Part shown: piece after piece, positions 1 to 13,343 of the stretch | Numbering within the stretch: the stretch's first letter is position 1 | How the letters are laid out: every line of letters begins with the position of its first letter | Assembly (NCBI GenBank): GCA_029207755.1 | Contig: JARCOQ010000016.1 | Location: forward strand, 12,979,307 to 13,043,306 | Length of the DNA: 64,000 nucleotides | Source: Chamaea fasciata | Lineage: Eukaryota > Chordata > Aves > Passeriformes > Sylviidae | Direction: 5' to 3' | Program-made: the position numbers and the translations under genes | The notes under the pieces: generated by a model | Databases searched by the model: none | What the model was told of the DNA's origin: nothing | What the model saw: only the letters and a program-made list of their open reading frames with translations

Positions 1-461
1 AGGTGAGGCTGACAGCAAGGTGCCAAATGCCTCAGTATGCTTCTGGTGTCAACAAAAATGATTTTTTAGCTGGGAAGGAATATCCTGAGGGGAGGTTCTA
101 CTTTAAATGCAATTGCAGAATTTTATTTATGGCTCAGACACTCACGGACTGTTTAAAATCGACCCAAAATAACAAAACAAACAAACAGAAAAACCCCTAA
201 CCCTGAGTGCCAGCAGCTCTGCATAGGGCAGTGCTTCCCTGGGCAATCAAACCTCTTGACCCAGATCCCCTGTGTCTGCCCAGATGGTGACAGGATGGTG
301 ACAGGAGTCTCCAAGGGGGCTGCAGTCCCATTCCCAGCCAGCTCCCCCCCAAAACGGTTCTGCTGAATCCTTGCATGCTCCTGTGAGAGCCCCCCAGGTC
401 AGGCATGATCTTAAGCCAGGGACAGAGCATCCGGCTATGCCAAATGTGTGCAGAGCTTGTA
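1..461. other. Non-coding, no gene seen
   Basis: No exon or RNA gene is recognisable. An A-rich, low-complexity stretch runs from about 158 to 198. From about 200 the sequence becomes more GC-rich, with a short duplication of GATGGTGACAG near 284-305. Open frames here are short and of biased composition. Confidence 0.6.
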
Positions 462-531
462 CTGTGTCACCAGCCCTGTGCCACCAGCCCCGTGCCACCA
501 GCTCCGTGCCACCAGCCCTGTGTCACCAGCC
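462..531. repeat. 14-bp minisatellite, five units
   Basis: Five head-to-tail units of the form CYGTGYCACCAGCY start at 462, 476, 490, 504 and 518. They differ by a few C/T changes. The array keeps several frames open on both strands, which explains the proline/cysteine-rich open frames here; these are not genes. Confidence 0.85.
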
Positions 532-2323
532 CTGCCCCTGCAGGGTAGGGTGGGTTCTGCTGCCTGTCCCTTGTGCCCCCAGGTGTGGGGAGCCTGTGCA
601 GCAGGAGGAAGCTCTGGGCTCTCAGTTTCCCTGCCAGGAGCTCTGAGCTGGGGAGGGAAGTGCAGGAGCAGCCTGGGGGAAGCAGGCTGCATGACATTCC
701 CACCAGGAGAAGTCTCAGAGGGGTCAGTCACTGCCTGAGCTGGAAAGGGCCCGGGGGTTCAGTGCCATCAGCCCAGCCTCTCCTCCATCCCACCTCCTGC
801 CTGATGGAGCCGGGAGCTCCCGGACCTCGCCAGGATCTGAAAAGCACAGCACAGGAACAGCCCTGAGCCCGAGCCACGGCACAGCTGGCACTGCAGAACA
901 GCTGGAGTTTGCTGTTTAACTCAGTGCCGTTCTGAATTTAACTCAGTGTAAACACCAGGGCTCTTGCCAAACTTCCTACATTAATAAAATTTAATAGAAC
1001 TGGCAAGGCTGGAGAAAAAAATTATACCATTACTGCGGTTTTTAACAGAGGTTTAGTTTAGATGGGGATCTCAAAGTTATAAAAACTGGAGGGTATTTCA
1101 GAAATCACTGCAAACTGGGGTAAGGAATTCGCCACGGATGAATCATCAGTTATTATGCAACCAAAACTCTTCTCAGCATACTAATGGTACAAGATGGCCC
1201 CTGGTTCAGCATTTTTGATTTTTGTGTTTTGTTGCATTTTATCTGCTTTTGTCTAGTCTGCTTTTTTCACTCTCAATGCTGTGCAGAGACGGGAGGCTCA
1301 CCCTCAGGAAAGCTCCAGCCTCATAAAAACCACTTTTTTCCACATGAGAGGATATATTGACAGACAGGCATCAGCTTGAGCATGGTCAAACAGCTCCTGC
1401 TCTTTCTAAACAGCATCTATTTCACACAGACACACAAAGGGCAATTAAGAAACTTCAGATAAAACTTTTCAGCAGAGCAGGTAACTGCAGCAAGGTCTGT
1501 TTGCACAGCTTCCTGCAACAAATCCTCTCTGCCCGAAGGTACAAGGAGTAGAGTGAAAAATCACCTCCAGGTAATGAATGAATGTCTCAAAGAGGCACAT
1601 TCCAATCACTGAGTGATCACAAAGTGATCATTGTCCATGTGTGACCCACGGGACTCAAGCAACCAGCACAGGAGTCAGAATTCCCCTGATTATTGAGTCA
1701 AGTCTCCTGACTCATAATAGCAATGCAAAGGACATGAGAAAGCCCAGCAAGGCATCTAAAACGATTTTTCTACATATTGCTGCTCAACATAGGTCAAAAT
1801 TTTGTCCCTGAAAGCACTGTAAGCTGGCCCAAACAATGAAAATCAATTTAAGATGCTCTAGGAAACAAAGCAAGTTGCAAACCTGAACAAGGACAGTTAA
1901 ACTGATGGGAAAGCAGCTCTCCCTGAAACACATCACATCAGGTCACCGGGACCTCCTAAACATTTGGCTTCTTTCTTAAAGACAAAGTTATTAAAATGTT
2001 AAAATTTCACAAAATATTGCAGCGTGGAATGAAAACTGATCAAATCATGTGATGTTTCCCCAGAATTTGTCATGTGCTGTAAAACATTAAATTCAATATA
2101 AGGAAGAAGACAGCTTTTGAAAGGATGATATACAGGGGGCTGTTTCAGTGAAAGAAGAGTCTGACCAAAATCACTACAAAGCAAAACCCAATTTTGGATG
2201 GCCGCAAAGTTTCAGTCCTTTCTAAAGAACTCTGTGTGATTGTTTCAGGAGTTTAGGTGTCTTCTTTTTCCTCATCAAACATCAATAAATGCAAAACCAC
2301 CACACTCCAAAAAACAGGCTAAC
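532..2323. other. Non-coding, no gene seen
   Basis: The first 350 bp are GC-rich and the rest is AT-rich. I see no splice-flanked coding exon, RNA gene or recognisable transposon in this stretch. Confidence 0.5.
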
Positions 2324-2340
2324 GGGGGGGGGGGGGGGGG
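2324..2340. repeat. Poly-G run (G17)
   Basis: Seventeen consecutive G residues. The length of such runs is unreliable in assemblies, and a run this long could fold into G-quadruplexes. Confidence 0.95.
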
Positions 2341-4840
2341 AGGGAACTGCTAAATAAATTAAATTATCATGTCAGGTTTCATATCCAGTTCCAAAAATCC
2401 CTGTATCTCTGCACATGAAGAAGGTAAAGAAGCCTCTATGCCCAGGAAAGGGGCAGGGCAGCTTTGACACCACTGCAGATCCAGAGCACCAGGGCTCCCT
2501 CCCCCTGGCAGAGCTGGGGAAAGACAAAGCAAACACGATCCCAAACACACACCTCACTTCTTTCTCCCCCTTTATTCAAGCCAGATCTCCAGTTTCTCCA
2601 GCTCTGAGATGTTTCCAAAAGGAACCGGGCTGTTTTCTGCCAAATCAGCCACATTTTCATGGAAATGGTCAAAGGCTTGATGCAATAATTACCACTGAAA
2701 AATACCTTTACATTCAAAATTTTCCCACTAAGAAGAGTGGTAAATTCACAGTTAAGAGGCACAATGAACATTCCTAGGACATGGATTTTTCTGTCTTGAG
2801 TGAAATGAACAGTTTGTAACCCAAGCAAGGTGATGGCACTAATGAATTATAAAGGCCTCTCCTCGTGAGTGGGATTAATTTTACATGTCATAAATACTGA
2901 TTAGATACCCTATGTGCAATATGGAAATAAAATGATAGGTTTATTCATCTTAATGTTGTGAGTTATGTTCAAACTGAGGTAAAACCATGTGAGATAAAGA
3001 CAGGAGGCCATGAGAAAGCTTTTCTAAACCCCACAGACTCCTGCCTGCAGCAGGAAATGGGAGAGGCCACGGGCAAATCCCAGAGTCCCTCACCTGCTCC
3101 AAGGAAAAAGGGATCTGAAAGGTCCCAGCCCCTGGCCCAACACCACAGCAGGACTTGAGATCAAGGAGCACAGGGAAATGCTGTTGTTAGTACAGGAATA
3201 ATGCTGTTGCACAAGCTTTATCTCCTGGACAGTAAGTTCTGACTGAAATAATTTCAAATTACCCCGTAAAAAGCATCCAAACCTGGCTTTAAAGAGATTC
3301 AAATCTGATTTTAACTTTCCTATCAATAAAGAACTCTCCACTAGCTTTCTTGGAAGATTCACCCAAACAAATAATCGCATTTACAATTGGAAAATTTACA
3401 TGTCCACCCCCAAAATGAGCTCCTTCAGTTTCATCTGCTTCCAGCAGCCTAAGTGAGACATTTCTGTCTGGCAGACTGGAAAACCTCCATTAGCAAAGTT
3501 TTGTTCCTGCTGTAGTTATTTGTACTTTGTGATTCCATATCCTCCTCCTGGTTAACCTCAGCCAGAGTTTGCTCCCGGAATCTGTCTCTGCAGTCGGAAC
3601 TGAGGGCTAATTTAGGCTGGCTGAAGGTAATTACAGCAGCTAGTCAGAGCCACAGCACTAACGAGCCACTTTGTGTGGAAGGGGCTGTGGCACCACTAAT
3701 GACTACGAGCCCTGCAGCTCCCTTAATTTGGACTCCAGAGAGAGCTTTGAGTAGAGCAGCACCCCTTGCACCGTGCTGGGACACAGGTACATTCCACACC
3801 AGCTCTGTGTCAGAAGCCTCTCCTGAAATCCAGCTTTGCTTTTGACTTTGCCAGGAGCATTCGACTGCTCTTCCTGTCCCGTTGCCTTGTGAAGCTTCCA
3901 GATTTCTGAGTGCGTGCTAAAAAACCACACGGTGCAACTACAGGATGACAAACTCCAGATTCCTGACACTGAAATATTGAAGTGGTTTTCTAGTACATTT
4001 ATTGTTTTGTGGTATGCTTTATCACCAAGTTGCAATCTCTTTTCAGAGCAGCTCATCTCATAAAGCACAGTAGGAAATAAAGATGATAAAATCTGCTTCT
4101 GACAATTTGATTTTTTTTTTCTATCTTTCCCTTTGCTTCCCTCGTGCAGCACTCTCACCCTCCTCTCATTGACTATCAAATCTTTCCCCAGGTTTATAGA
4201 AATATTACTCCTGGCAAACATAATGCAGGTTTATTGCTAATTCAGGGTGATTACGTGATGCTACACCAGAGCTCCCGTTTCTCAATCAGTTTTTCTTAGC
4301 TGTTACCAGTGCAGCTCTTAAACAAGCAAATAACAGCGACTTGAACACTTCTTACACACTGCATTTAACTAAATTTATGCTTTTTCTATATATATAAATA
4401 AACTTGGCTAATGCCTGCCACTTAATTAGTAACAGGCTGAAAATAAGAACACCTCTGGATCTCGTGAAGGCAAACAAGTCCCTGATAACTCTCCTGCTCA
4501 GCAGCTGCAATCCCCATGGGATTGCTGTTCTCAGATGCTCAGGCCTCTCTGTTTGGAGCACCTGCTGGATTCTGGTGGATCTCAGAAGGAAAATGCTTCC
4601 ATGGAGAACTGATACATCCCTCTGTGTGGAATCCAGGCAGGTGCAAGGGAGATGTTGCTGCTAATTTTGACCATTATCAACATACTCTGAACCATGAAAA
4701 CATATTTTCCCTTTTGAATTTCTATTTAAAAAATTAGAAACAGGAAAATCAGCTTGCTATTCACTTGCACATTACATTCAACTCCATGCTGATACTTATT
4801 CAGCAGTCTATTTTTTTCTATGAATAAAGAAACTAATATG
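2341..4840. other. Non-coding, no gene seen
   Basis: No supported gene. The longest open frame is about 172 codons on the minus strand at 3703-4221. It resembles nothing I recognise and has no domain, signal peptide or repeat structure. Confidence 0.5.
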
Positions 4841-5226
4841 AAAGAGAGAGAGAAAGAGAGAAAGAGAGAAAGAGAGAGAGAGAGAAAGAGAAGAGAGAGA
4901 AAGAGAGAGAAGAGAGAAAGAGAGAAGAGAGAGAGAGAGAGAAGAGAGAAAGAGAGAGAGAGAGAAGAGAGAGAAAGAGAGAGAGAGAAAGAGAGAAAGA
5001 GGAGAAAGAGAGAAAGAGAGAAAGAGAGAAAGAGAGGAAAGAGAGAGAGAGAAGAGAGAGGAAAGAGAGAAGAGAGAGAGAGAGAAGAGGAGAAGAAAGA
5101 GAGAAGAGAAGAAAGAGAGAGAAAGAGAGAAAGAGAGAAAGAGAGAGAAAGAGAGAAAGAGAGAAAGAGAGAAAGAGAGAGAAGAAGAGAGAAAGAGAGA
5201 GAAGAGAGAAAGAGAAGAAGAGAAAG
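4841..5226. repeat. GA-rich (AGAGAA)n microsatellite, irregular copy
   Basis: A pure purine tract on the plus strand made of AG, AAAG, GAAG and AGGAG units. Its register is irregular, with many AAG and AGG interruptions. It gives long Ser/Leu/Phe-rich frames on the minus strand and Arg/Glu/Lys-rich frames on the plus strand, which are composition artefacts. The same kind of tract recurs at 8258-8590 immediately before a second copy of the downstream block. Confidence 0.95.
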
Positions 5227-8157
5227 ATTCCTGCGTGGTTCTGCAATGATCTTCAAATAATCTCAAACATTCCATATTCAGAATTGTCATTTTTAAACTT
5301 TTTTAGCTGAAAAATCAAGATATTCATTCCTAGTCATGGAACTCATTATATACTATCTATGTTTTTTTTGTGTCAGGCAGTAAATAATAGCTTTATAATA
5401 TTGTTTTTCAGGTCCTGTTTTACCTGGAACCTGTTTGAAGTGTCTTGAGCAAATTAAATCCAGAAGTGGAGCCTTACACAGTGTCACCCAAGTTATTGAA
5501 TTTATTAAAAGCAGATAAAAAACATCTCTTTCCTTGACTACATCTTAAATTTAGGAAAAGTTTCTACTTCAAGTTTCACTTTCAGTATAAAATATGCCCT
5601 TGTGGAAGCTGTTACAAATGTCAAACTTTAAGGAGCATAAATTTATGGTGGCATTGAATTTTAATGGCACTATAAATGTCTATAGTAATGGTGATATATC
5701 TATTGCAATAAATTGCTATGGAGAAATATAAAAATAAATGTAAGATAAAAGATTGTGTATAAAATATGTTTTTACATACTCTTTAATGATTAAAAATCAT
5801 AGAAAACTAGAGGCAATAAATCACTGCAAAGTGCTGGTAGATTTTACATGCTGTTTTACTCCTGGAACATATAGACACAATCCTTTGGCCAGAAATTGCA
5901 CCGACTTTAATGAGGCTAATCCAGATGATCTTTCTTTTGACTTGAAAAAAAAAAATCTGCTTTCCATTAAGGATCACAGAAACACTGCTATCCATGACCC
6001 ACGTTACTGAAGCCGTGCCTGCTATAAAAGGGAAATTTATGGAATTCTAACATCACTGTTTGGCAGTGCTTCCTGCCTGTTCTCTTACTCCTCGCAGGTC
6101 CCTGTTATTTGCCACAGCTCGTCCCATTTGGGCTGGGCTCTGCTCCCGGGACAAAGGAATGTTCACATCGTGGTGAGAGGAGAATTCAAACCCAAGGAAT
6201 CCACACATGTGCAGAGGAACAGACAGCATTGTCTCTGTGTAGGTCAAAAGTAGTGCTTGATATAATAAATGATCAGTCTACACTTCCATTAATTCACGGT
6301 CTTAAAAACCTTTATGTCCTTGATTTATTTTCTTAAAACAGGGACAGCTGAAAATTATGAGATTGTTCCTTGACAGTCCTGGAAGCTGACATCAATAAAC
6401 CTTCCTGTCCAGGAATATCAACAGAAAAGAAAAGGGGAAAAAGCAAAAGCAAATGGAGCTTGGTCAGGAATGAATCCTGGAATCCCAGTCAACACTCCAG
6501 GCTGGGACAGTGGGGTCCATGGGGGAAGTCACTGTGAGGTTTGTCTGTTTTAAATACATTACAGTCATATAAAATGTGGACTATCCGGTTTTCTCTAAAT
6601 TGCAGTAGTGACATATTCCAAGTATTCAGCCCCTAAGACATAAAAGCTGCCTTGGAATACTGGGCAGTGCTGCTGTAATTTGTGTGGATGTAGATCTGTG
6701 GTGTCTGGGCCAATCCCAGTCCACGTCTTCCCCACAAGGAGGTGTGGGGCAGAAACACCCAGAGATATTGGGGAAGCGGAACCCTTCCAGCAGGACAAAC
6801 TGCAAAGCTGGCCCCTGATCCCTGCCTTTCCCTTCCTTGGGCTCAGGACATAACTGGGGACTAATGAGATTAAACTGCCCATGACTCCATTACCAGTGAC
6901 ACTTCTGTTGAACATTCAGAAGCAAGACCTCGGTGAACAATAAATGGAAGCTGCCAGCTCTATAAATATCTGCAAATGAAAGCTCCAGGACGTGTCATGG
7001 CACTGCCAGCTGCTGCCAGGTGCAGGGTTCCAAACATCTTGGCAAAGGATGCTCCTGCAGTGCAGAGAGGGGAGCAGGGGAGGATTCTGGAGGAGGGATT
7101 GGGCTCACTCCACTGACAGCAGCACTTGCTGTGCAAGTGCATCCTGCAGACACCAATGGATGCTAAAGGAGAAGAAGGAGCCAGAAAACAGCACTGGAAA
7201 AGTATCTGGGAAAGTGTCCCAGGAGGAGACAAACTCCAGAGAGCAGCAATGCTGTTGGGTCTGCAGGAGCTGACTGGAGCAATGTACCTGTAGAAGAGGG
7301 CATTCTGACGCACCAGCCAAAACTGGTTGTGAGCAATCTTACCAAACCACCTGCAGTTTTGTTGTTGGAGCTCTCAGGGATTCATCAAGGTTACTGAGAA
7401 AACAACAGGATCAAAAATAAGAAGAGAGCCTGAGAAACTGTCTGCAAAAAATGTAAACCCTAGATAGGGGAAGCACAACGTGAGGACGAACACTTGACCA
7501 GTTGGATGTCCTGAGGGATGTGTGCCTGCCTCAGGAAGAAGCAGCTCAGCCAACCCAGAGATGCGTGCCCACGTGGACAGTAGAGCTAGAATCTCTATCT
7601 GCCATGTAATGTAAACAATAAACAGCTTCTGCTGGAACCATATTGGCTCTGTTACTCAGAGGCCCATTTTCCCCTGCAGCTGACAGATCCAGTGCCAGGT
7701 GCCAAACCTGTCCAAGGCCACCAGCATCACCCACAGGACCCTGCGCACAGCCTGCCCCGTGCCCACGAGGGCACGGGCTGCTCTGGGCACACAAAGAGCA
7801 CAGGAGTTTGTACACACCCCTGATGGAAGCAAGGAAACCGCGAGTGACTTTCACTGTAAAACCAGCCCCCCGTGTCGTGGAAGTTACCGGAAAAAATCTC
7901 CCAGCCAGAAACATCACTTTTTTTGTTCCAGCGTGTTTCTTACAGGAATTACACAGGTAAGTCTGGAGTATCCCTGGGGCTCGATGGATGGTTTCCATTG
8001 AGCCAGATTGGAACTGGACCAATTTCCCCAAACAACTGCTTCTACAAACTAAGGGACATTCACACAGCACTAAAGTTAAGGAAAACTCCCCACAGCTTTC
8101 AGAAAGTTAAATCCATAACTGACACTGACTGCTAAACTTCCAGGAAACTCTGGGACT
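5227..8157. repeat. Duplicated block, copy A (ends at assembly gap)
   Basis: A 2,931-bp stretch repeated at 8591-11521 with a constant offset of 3,364 bp. Every open frame in one copy has an identical translation in the other, and the lines I compared by eye matched base for base. The block begins where the GA tract ends and stops at the first N of the gap, whereas copy B runs on into unique sequence. No gene was recognised inside it. The longest frame, 174 codons on the minus strand at 7546-8070, has no recognisable domain. The most likely explanation is an unmerged overlap of two contigs rather than a real tandem duplication. Confidence 0.9.
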
Positions 8158-8257
8158 NNNNNNNNNNNNNNNNNNNNNNNNNNNNNNNNNNNNNNNNNNN
8201 NNNNNNNNNNNNNNNNNNNNNNNNNNNNNNNNNNNNNNNNNNNNNNNNNNNNNNNNN
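8158..8257. other. Assembly gap, 100 N
   Basis: Exactly 100 N, the placeholder commonly used for a gap of unknown size. It separates the end of block copy A from the start of a GA-rich tract. Confidence 0.99.
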
Positions 8258-8590
8258 AGAGAGAGAGAGAAAGAGAGAAAGGAGAGAGAAAGAGAGAAAG
8301 AGAGAAAGAGAGAGAGAGAGAAAGAGAGAAAGAGAGAGAGAGAGAAAGAGAGAAAGAGAGAGAGAGAGAAAGAGAGAAAGAGAGAAAGAGAGAAAGAGAG
8401 AAAGAGAGAAAGAGAGAAAGAGAGAGAGAAAGAGAGAAAGAGAGAGAGAAAGAGAGAAAGAGAGAAAGAGAGAAAGAGAGAAAGAGAGAAAGAGAGAAAG
8501 AGAGAAAGAGAGAAAGAGAGAAAGAGAGAAAGAGAGAGAAAGAGAGAAAGAGAGAAAGAGAGAAAGAGAGAAAGAGAGAAAGAGAGAAAG
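8258..8590. repeat. GA-rich (AGAGAA)n microsatellite, regular copy
   Basis: A second purine tract of 333 bp directly after the gap. Unlike the tract at 4841-5226 it is very regular, mostly AGAGAAAG-like units without the AAG and AGG interruptions. It probably represents the same locus as the first tract, read from another contig or the other haplotype. A contig that begins inside a microsatellite is a typical assembly break. Confidence 0.95.
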
Positions 8591-11521
8591 ATTCCTGCGT
8601 GGTTCTGCAATGATCTTCAAATAATCTCAAACATTCCATATTCAGAATTGTCATTTTTAAACTTTTTTAGCTGAAAAATCAAGATATTCATTCCTAGTCA
8701 TGGAACTCATTATATACTATCTATGTTTTTTTTGTGTCAGGCAGTAAATAATAGCTTTATAATATTGTTTTTCAGGTCCTGTTTTACCTGGAACCTGTTT
8801 GAAGTGTCTTGAGCAAATTAAATCCAGAAGTGGAGCCTTACACAGTGTCACCCAAGTTATTGAATTTATTAAAAGCAGATAAAAAACATCTCTTTCCTTG
8901 ACTACATCTTAAATTTAGGAAAAGTTTCTACTTCAAGTTTCACTTTCAGTATAAAATATGCCCTTGTGGAAGCTGTTACAAATGTCAAACTTTAAGGAGC
9001 ATAAATTTATGGTGGCATTGAATTTTAATGGCACTATAAATGTCTATAGTAATGGTGATATATCTATTGCAATAAATTGCTATGGAGAAATATAAAAATA
9101 AATGTAAGATAAAAGATTGTGTATAAAATATGTTTTTACATACTCTTTAATGATTAAAAATCATAGAAAACTAGAGGCAATAAATCACTGCAAAGTGCTG
9201 GTAGATTTTACATGCTGTTTTACTCCTGGAACATATAGACACAATCCTTTGGCCAGAAATTGCACCGACTTTAATGAGGCTAATCCAGATGATCTTTCTT
9301 TTGACTTGAAAAAAAAAAATCTGCTTTCCATTAAGGATCACAGAAACACTGCTATCCATGACCCACGTTACTGAAGCCGTGCCTGCTATAAAAGGGAAAT
9401 TTATGGAATTCTAACATCACTGTTTGGCAGTGCTTCCTGCCTGTTCTCTTACTCCTCGCAGGTCCCTGTTATTTGCCACAGCTCGTCCCATTTGGGCTGG
9501 GCTCTGCTCCCGGGACAAAGGAATGTTCACATCGTGGTGAGAGGAGAATTCAAACCCAAGGAATCCACACATGTGCAGAGGAACAGACAGCATTGTCTCT
9601 GTGTAGGTCAAAAGTAGTGCTTGATATAATAAATGATCAGTCTACACTTCCATTAATTCACGGTCTTAAAAACCTTTATGTCCTTGATTTATTTTCTTAA
9701 AACAGGGACAGCTGAAAATTATGAGATTGTTCCTTGACAGTCCTGGAAGCTGACATCAATAAACCTTCCTGTCCAGGAATATCAACAGAAAAGAAAAGGG
9801 GAAAAAGCAAAAGCAAATGGAGCTTGGTCAGGAATGAATCCTGGAATCCCAGTCAACACTCCAGGCTGGGACAGTGGGGTCCATGGGGGAAGTCACTGTG
9901 AGGTTTGTCTGTTTTAAATACATTACAGTCATATAAAATGTGGACTATCCGGTTTTCTCTAAATTGCAGTAGTGACATATTCCAAGTATTCAGCCCCTAA
10001 GACATAAAAGCTGCCTTGGAATACTGGGCAGTGCTGCTGTAATTTGTGTGGATGTAGATCTGTGGTGTCTGGGCCAATCCCAGTCCACGTCTTCCCCACA
10101 AGGAGGTGTGGGGCAGAAACACCCAGAGATATTGGGGAAGCGGAACCCTTCCAGCAGGACAAACTGCAAAGCTGGCCCCTGATCCCTGCCTTTCCCTTCC
10201 TTGGGCTCAGGACATAACTGGGGACTAATGAGATTAAACTGCCCATGACTCCATTACCAGTGACACTTCTGTTGAACATTCAGAAGCAAGACCTCGGTGA
10301 ACAATAAATGGAAGCTGCCAGCTCTATAAATATCTGCAAATGAAAGCTCCAGGACGTGTCATGGCACTGCCAGCTGCTGCCAGGTGCAGGGTTCCAAACA
10401 TCTTGGCAAAGGATGCTCCTGCAGTGCAGAGAGGGGAGCAGGGGAGGATTCTGGAGGAGGGATTGGGCTCACTCCACTGACAGCAGCACTTGCTGTGCAA
10501 GTGCATCCTGCAGACACCAATGGATGCTAAAGGAGAAGAAGGAGCCAGAAAACAGCACTGGAAAAGTATCTGGGAAAGTGTCCCAGGAGGAGACAAACTC
10601 CAGAGAGCAGCAATGCTGTTGGGTCTGCAGGAGCTGACTGGAGCAATGTACCTGTAGAAGAGGGCATTCTGACGCACCAGCCAAAACTGGTTGTGAGCAA
10701 TCTTACCAAACCACCTGCAGTTTTGTTGTTGGAGCTCTCAGGGATTCATCAAGGTTACTGAGAAAACAACAGGATCAAAAATAAGAAGAGAGCCTGAGAA
10801 ACTGTCTGCAAAAAATGTAAACCCTAGATAGGGGAAGCACAACGTGAGGACGAACACTTGACCAGTTGGATGTCCTGAGGGATGTGTGCCTGCCTCAGGA
10901 AGAAGCAGCTCAGCCAACCCAGAGATGCGTGCCCACGTGGACAGTAGAGCTAGAATCTCTATCTGCCATGTAATGTAAACAATAAACAGCTTCTGCTGGA
11001 ACCATATTGGCTCTGTTACTCAGAGGCCCATTTTCCCCTGCAGCTGACAGATCCAGTGCCAGGTGCCAAACCTGTCCAAGGCCACCAGCATCACCCACAG
11101 GACCCTGCGCACAGCCTGCCCCGTGCCCACGAGGGCACGGGCTGCTCTGGGCACACAAAGAGCACAGGAGTTTGTACACACCCCTGATGGAAGCAAGGAA
11201 ACCGCGAGTGACTTTCACTGTAAAACCAGCCCCCCGTGTCGTGGAAGTTACCGGAAAAAATCTCCCAGCCAGAAACATCACTTTTTTTGTTCCAGCGTGT
11301 TTCTTACAGGAATTACACAGGTAAGTCTGGAGTATCCCTGGGGCTCGATGGATGGTTTCCATTGAGCCAGATTGGAACTGGACCAATTTCCCCAAACAAC
11401 TGCTTCTACAAACTAAGGGACATTCACACAGCACTAAAGTTAAGGAAAACTCCCCACAGCTTTCAGAAAGTTAAATCCATAACTGACACTGACTGCTAAA
11501 CTTCCAGGAAACTCTGGGACT
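8591..11521. repeat. Duplicated block, copy B
   Basis: The second copy of the block at 5227-8157, apparently identical. It continues without a break into the unique sequence after 11521, so this is the copy anchored to the right flank. No gene was recognised in it. It contains ordinary AT-rich sequence, scattered TATAAA and AATAAA strings, and a more GC-rich portion near 10.4-11.3 kb. Confidence 0.9.
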
Positions 11522-11552
11522 GACACAGATAAGCACTTACTAGTTTTGTCTA
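11378..11552. repeat. 175-bp dispersed repeat, copy 1
   Basis: Aligns without gaps to 14589-14763. I counted 13 mismatches by eye, about 93% identity, and the mismatches are concentrated in the last 35 bp. The first 144 bp also occur in block copy A, ending at 8157. I cannot assign it to a named repeat family. It has no clear TG...CA ends that would mark an LTR. Confidence 0.85.
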
Positions 11553-13343
11553 ATAAATATCTTAATAAATATCTTAATGTCAGATCTTTAGGATTCAGGA
11601 CTGATTTAACTTCAATCTTGAGAAAATTAGGAAAGTAGGATTTAACCAATGCAAAGCGCCTCTTAAAATTGTGCTTTGCTTGTTTCTAACCCTGAAAATG
11701 GCAATTAGTGCCATCAGCTTCCCCTAGGGACAGTTTCACAGTGAAGATCACTGAGTAAATGCACCTGCTCTAAATACATGAAGATAACAGAGATTCAAAG
11801 AAAAAGTGAAGGAAGGAGCAAGTTTCAACTTCCAGCAAAATACTCTCTAGTTAAAGTCAAAGCATTAAAAATATTTGCAGAGACAGGGTTCAAATTCCTG
11901 TTATTTACACTGCTATTGTCAGCTGGTGCTTTCTGCCACCTCAGAGTAAAGCGGATGGGACACATAAAACACTGCTGCTCATTTTCCACAGCAGCCATAA
12001 CCTCTTCTCATTTTTTTCCCCACCCCTTGAAGGGAAAGGAAGGCAATCCCATCAGCTCTTCAAGAGTCTTATGGAACGGAATGAAAACTTTTTACATTGT
12101 GTGTTTCCTCGTCTTGCACATCACAACTGCCACTGACACTCAGGATTAACATTATTATAACCTGGCATCAGCATTACACAGTTTCTCTGGGGATGGGGCT
12201 GGGTGGAAAACCTGCCAAAGATCCGCTTGGCTGCTGCTCATCCCTTGGTGTGCCCTCACCAAACATTTCCCACTTCTCTTCTTTTTAGTGTAATTTATTT
12301 TTTTTTTCATTAAAAGGATAGAACGTAAGTTATTAATAGCTTAAACTCCATTTCATCACTATTAGATGCGGACATATTCTTATTAAGGAAAAAGAGAAAC
12401 AGATTCTGCTGGCATATGGAATGTTTTATTGGCACCCCATGGATGGCATGGATCATCTTTCCCTGCTAAAGAGGCATCATTTCCATGCTGAGAGATTAGC
12501 TCCTCCCACAAAGTTATCACATGAATATTTCAATTCTTCCTTCATGCAAAAGAATTTGGAACCAAGACTGCAAGATCTTTGGGAAACCTCTCCCTGTACT
12601 TGATTAAAGCTCATGCAACTATAAAATAATATTGCAGCAAAACCATGGCCTCACTATTCTTTTACAAGCTGCAGATAAATGAGGGGACAAGGTGATAATA
12701 TGGGATTATTTTCCTATTTCAGTAACCTAATTAATTTCATTTTGTTCACACTTTCATCTGATTTCATTTTCTTACCAATATTAATATTTCCACATACATG
12801 CACTTCACATAAAGGATTAGAACTTTCCTAGTTCAGCAAGAGAGGGAGCTGGAAATGGCCTCTGTCAGAGAAATGAATGAGCTGGGGGTTTTTTTGAGGT
12901 TTTTTTTTTTAGAATGCTTGTTATCAAACTTTCTACCAGATATGGCCACTTGGGAGTGATTGCAAGACCTTTCATGCCATGATAATAACGAAAAAACTCC
13001 AAACCACCACAAATAAAGCAGAGAGAGCTGAAAAAGAAAATCTGTTCAAACTACTATTAAGTTTTGCCATAAATAAGACCAGGTGGGAACAATGGCAAAG
13101 GAGACCACAGACAAAAGAATGTCAGCACCACTGTCAAATGAGTAAACAGGGACTTCTGCCTGCAATTCCAAGGCAATAAATTGCTGCCACCTGTGTTTAT
13201 GTGTGGCACAAAGCAGCAGTCAGTGTGGACAGGCCAGTGATGGATCTGAGCCCCTGCTGCCTTCACCCTGTGATGCATCTCACCTGCATGGACAGCTGAG
13301 GGGGACGTTCTGCTGGAGCTTTTAAACAAACTGCTGCTGTGCC
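11553..13343. other. Non-coding, no gene seen
   Basis: AT-rich, with a short ATAAATATCTTA duplication just before it (around 11555-11577) and T-runs near 12296 and 12900. No open frame has recognisable homology. Confidence 0.5.

Noticed and set aside
4726..5290. Long Ser/Leu/Phe-rich (minus) and Arg/Glu/Lys-rich (plus) open frames over the GA tract, and their partners at 8076-8654
   Set aside because: They are translations of a simple AG/AAG repeat. All frames are equally open, and the second set runs through the N gap.
5227..11521. Genuine recent tandem segmental duplication
   Set aside because: The first copy ends exactly at a 100-N gap and the copies show no divergence, so an assembly artefact is the better explanation unless long reads show otherwise.
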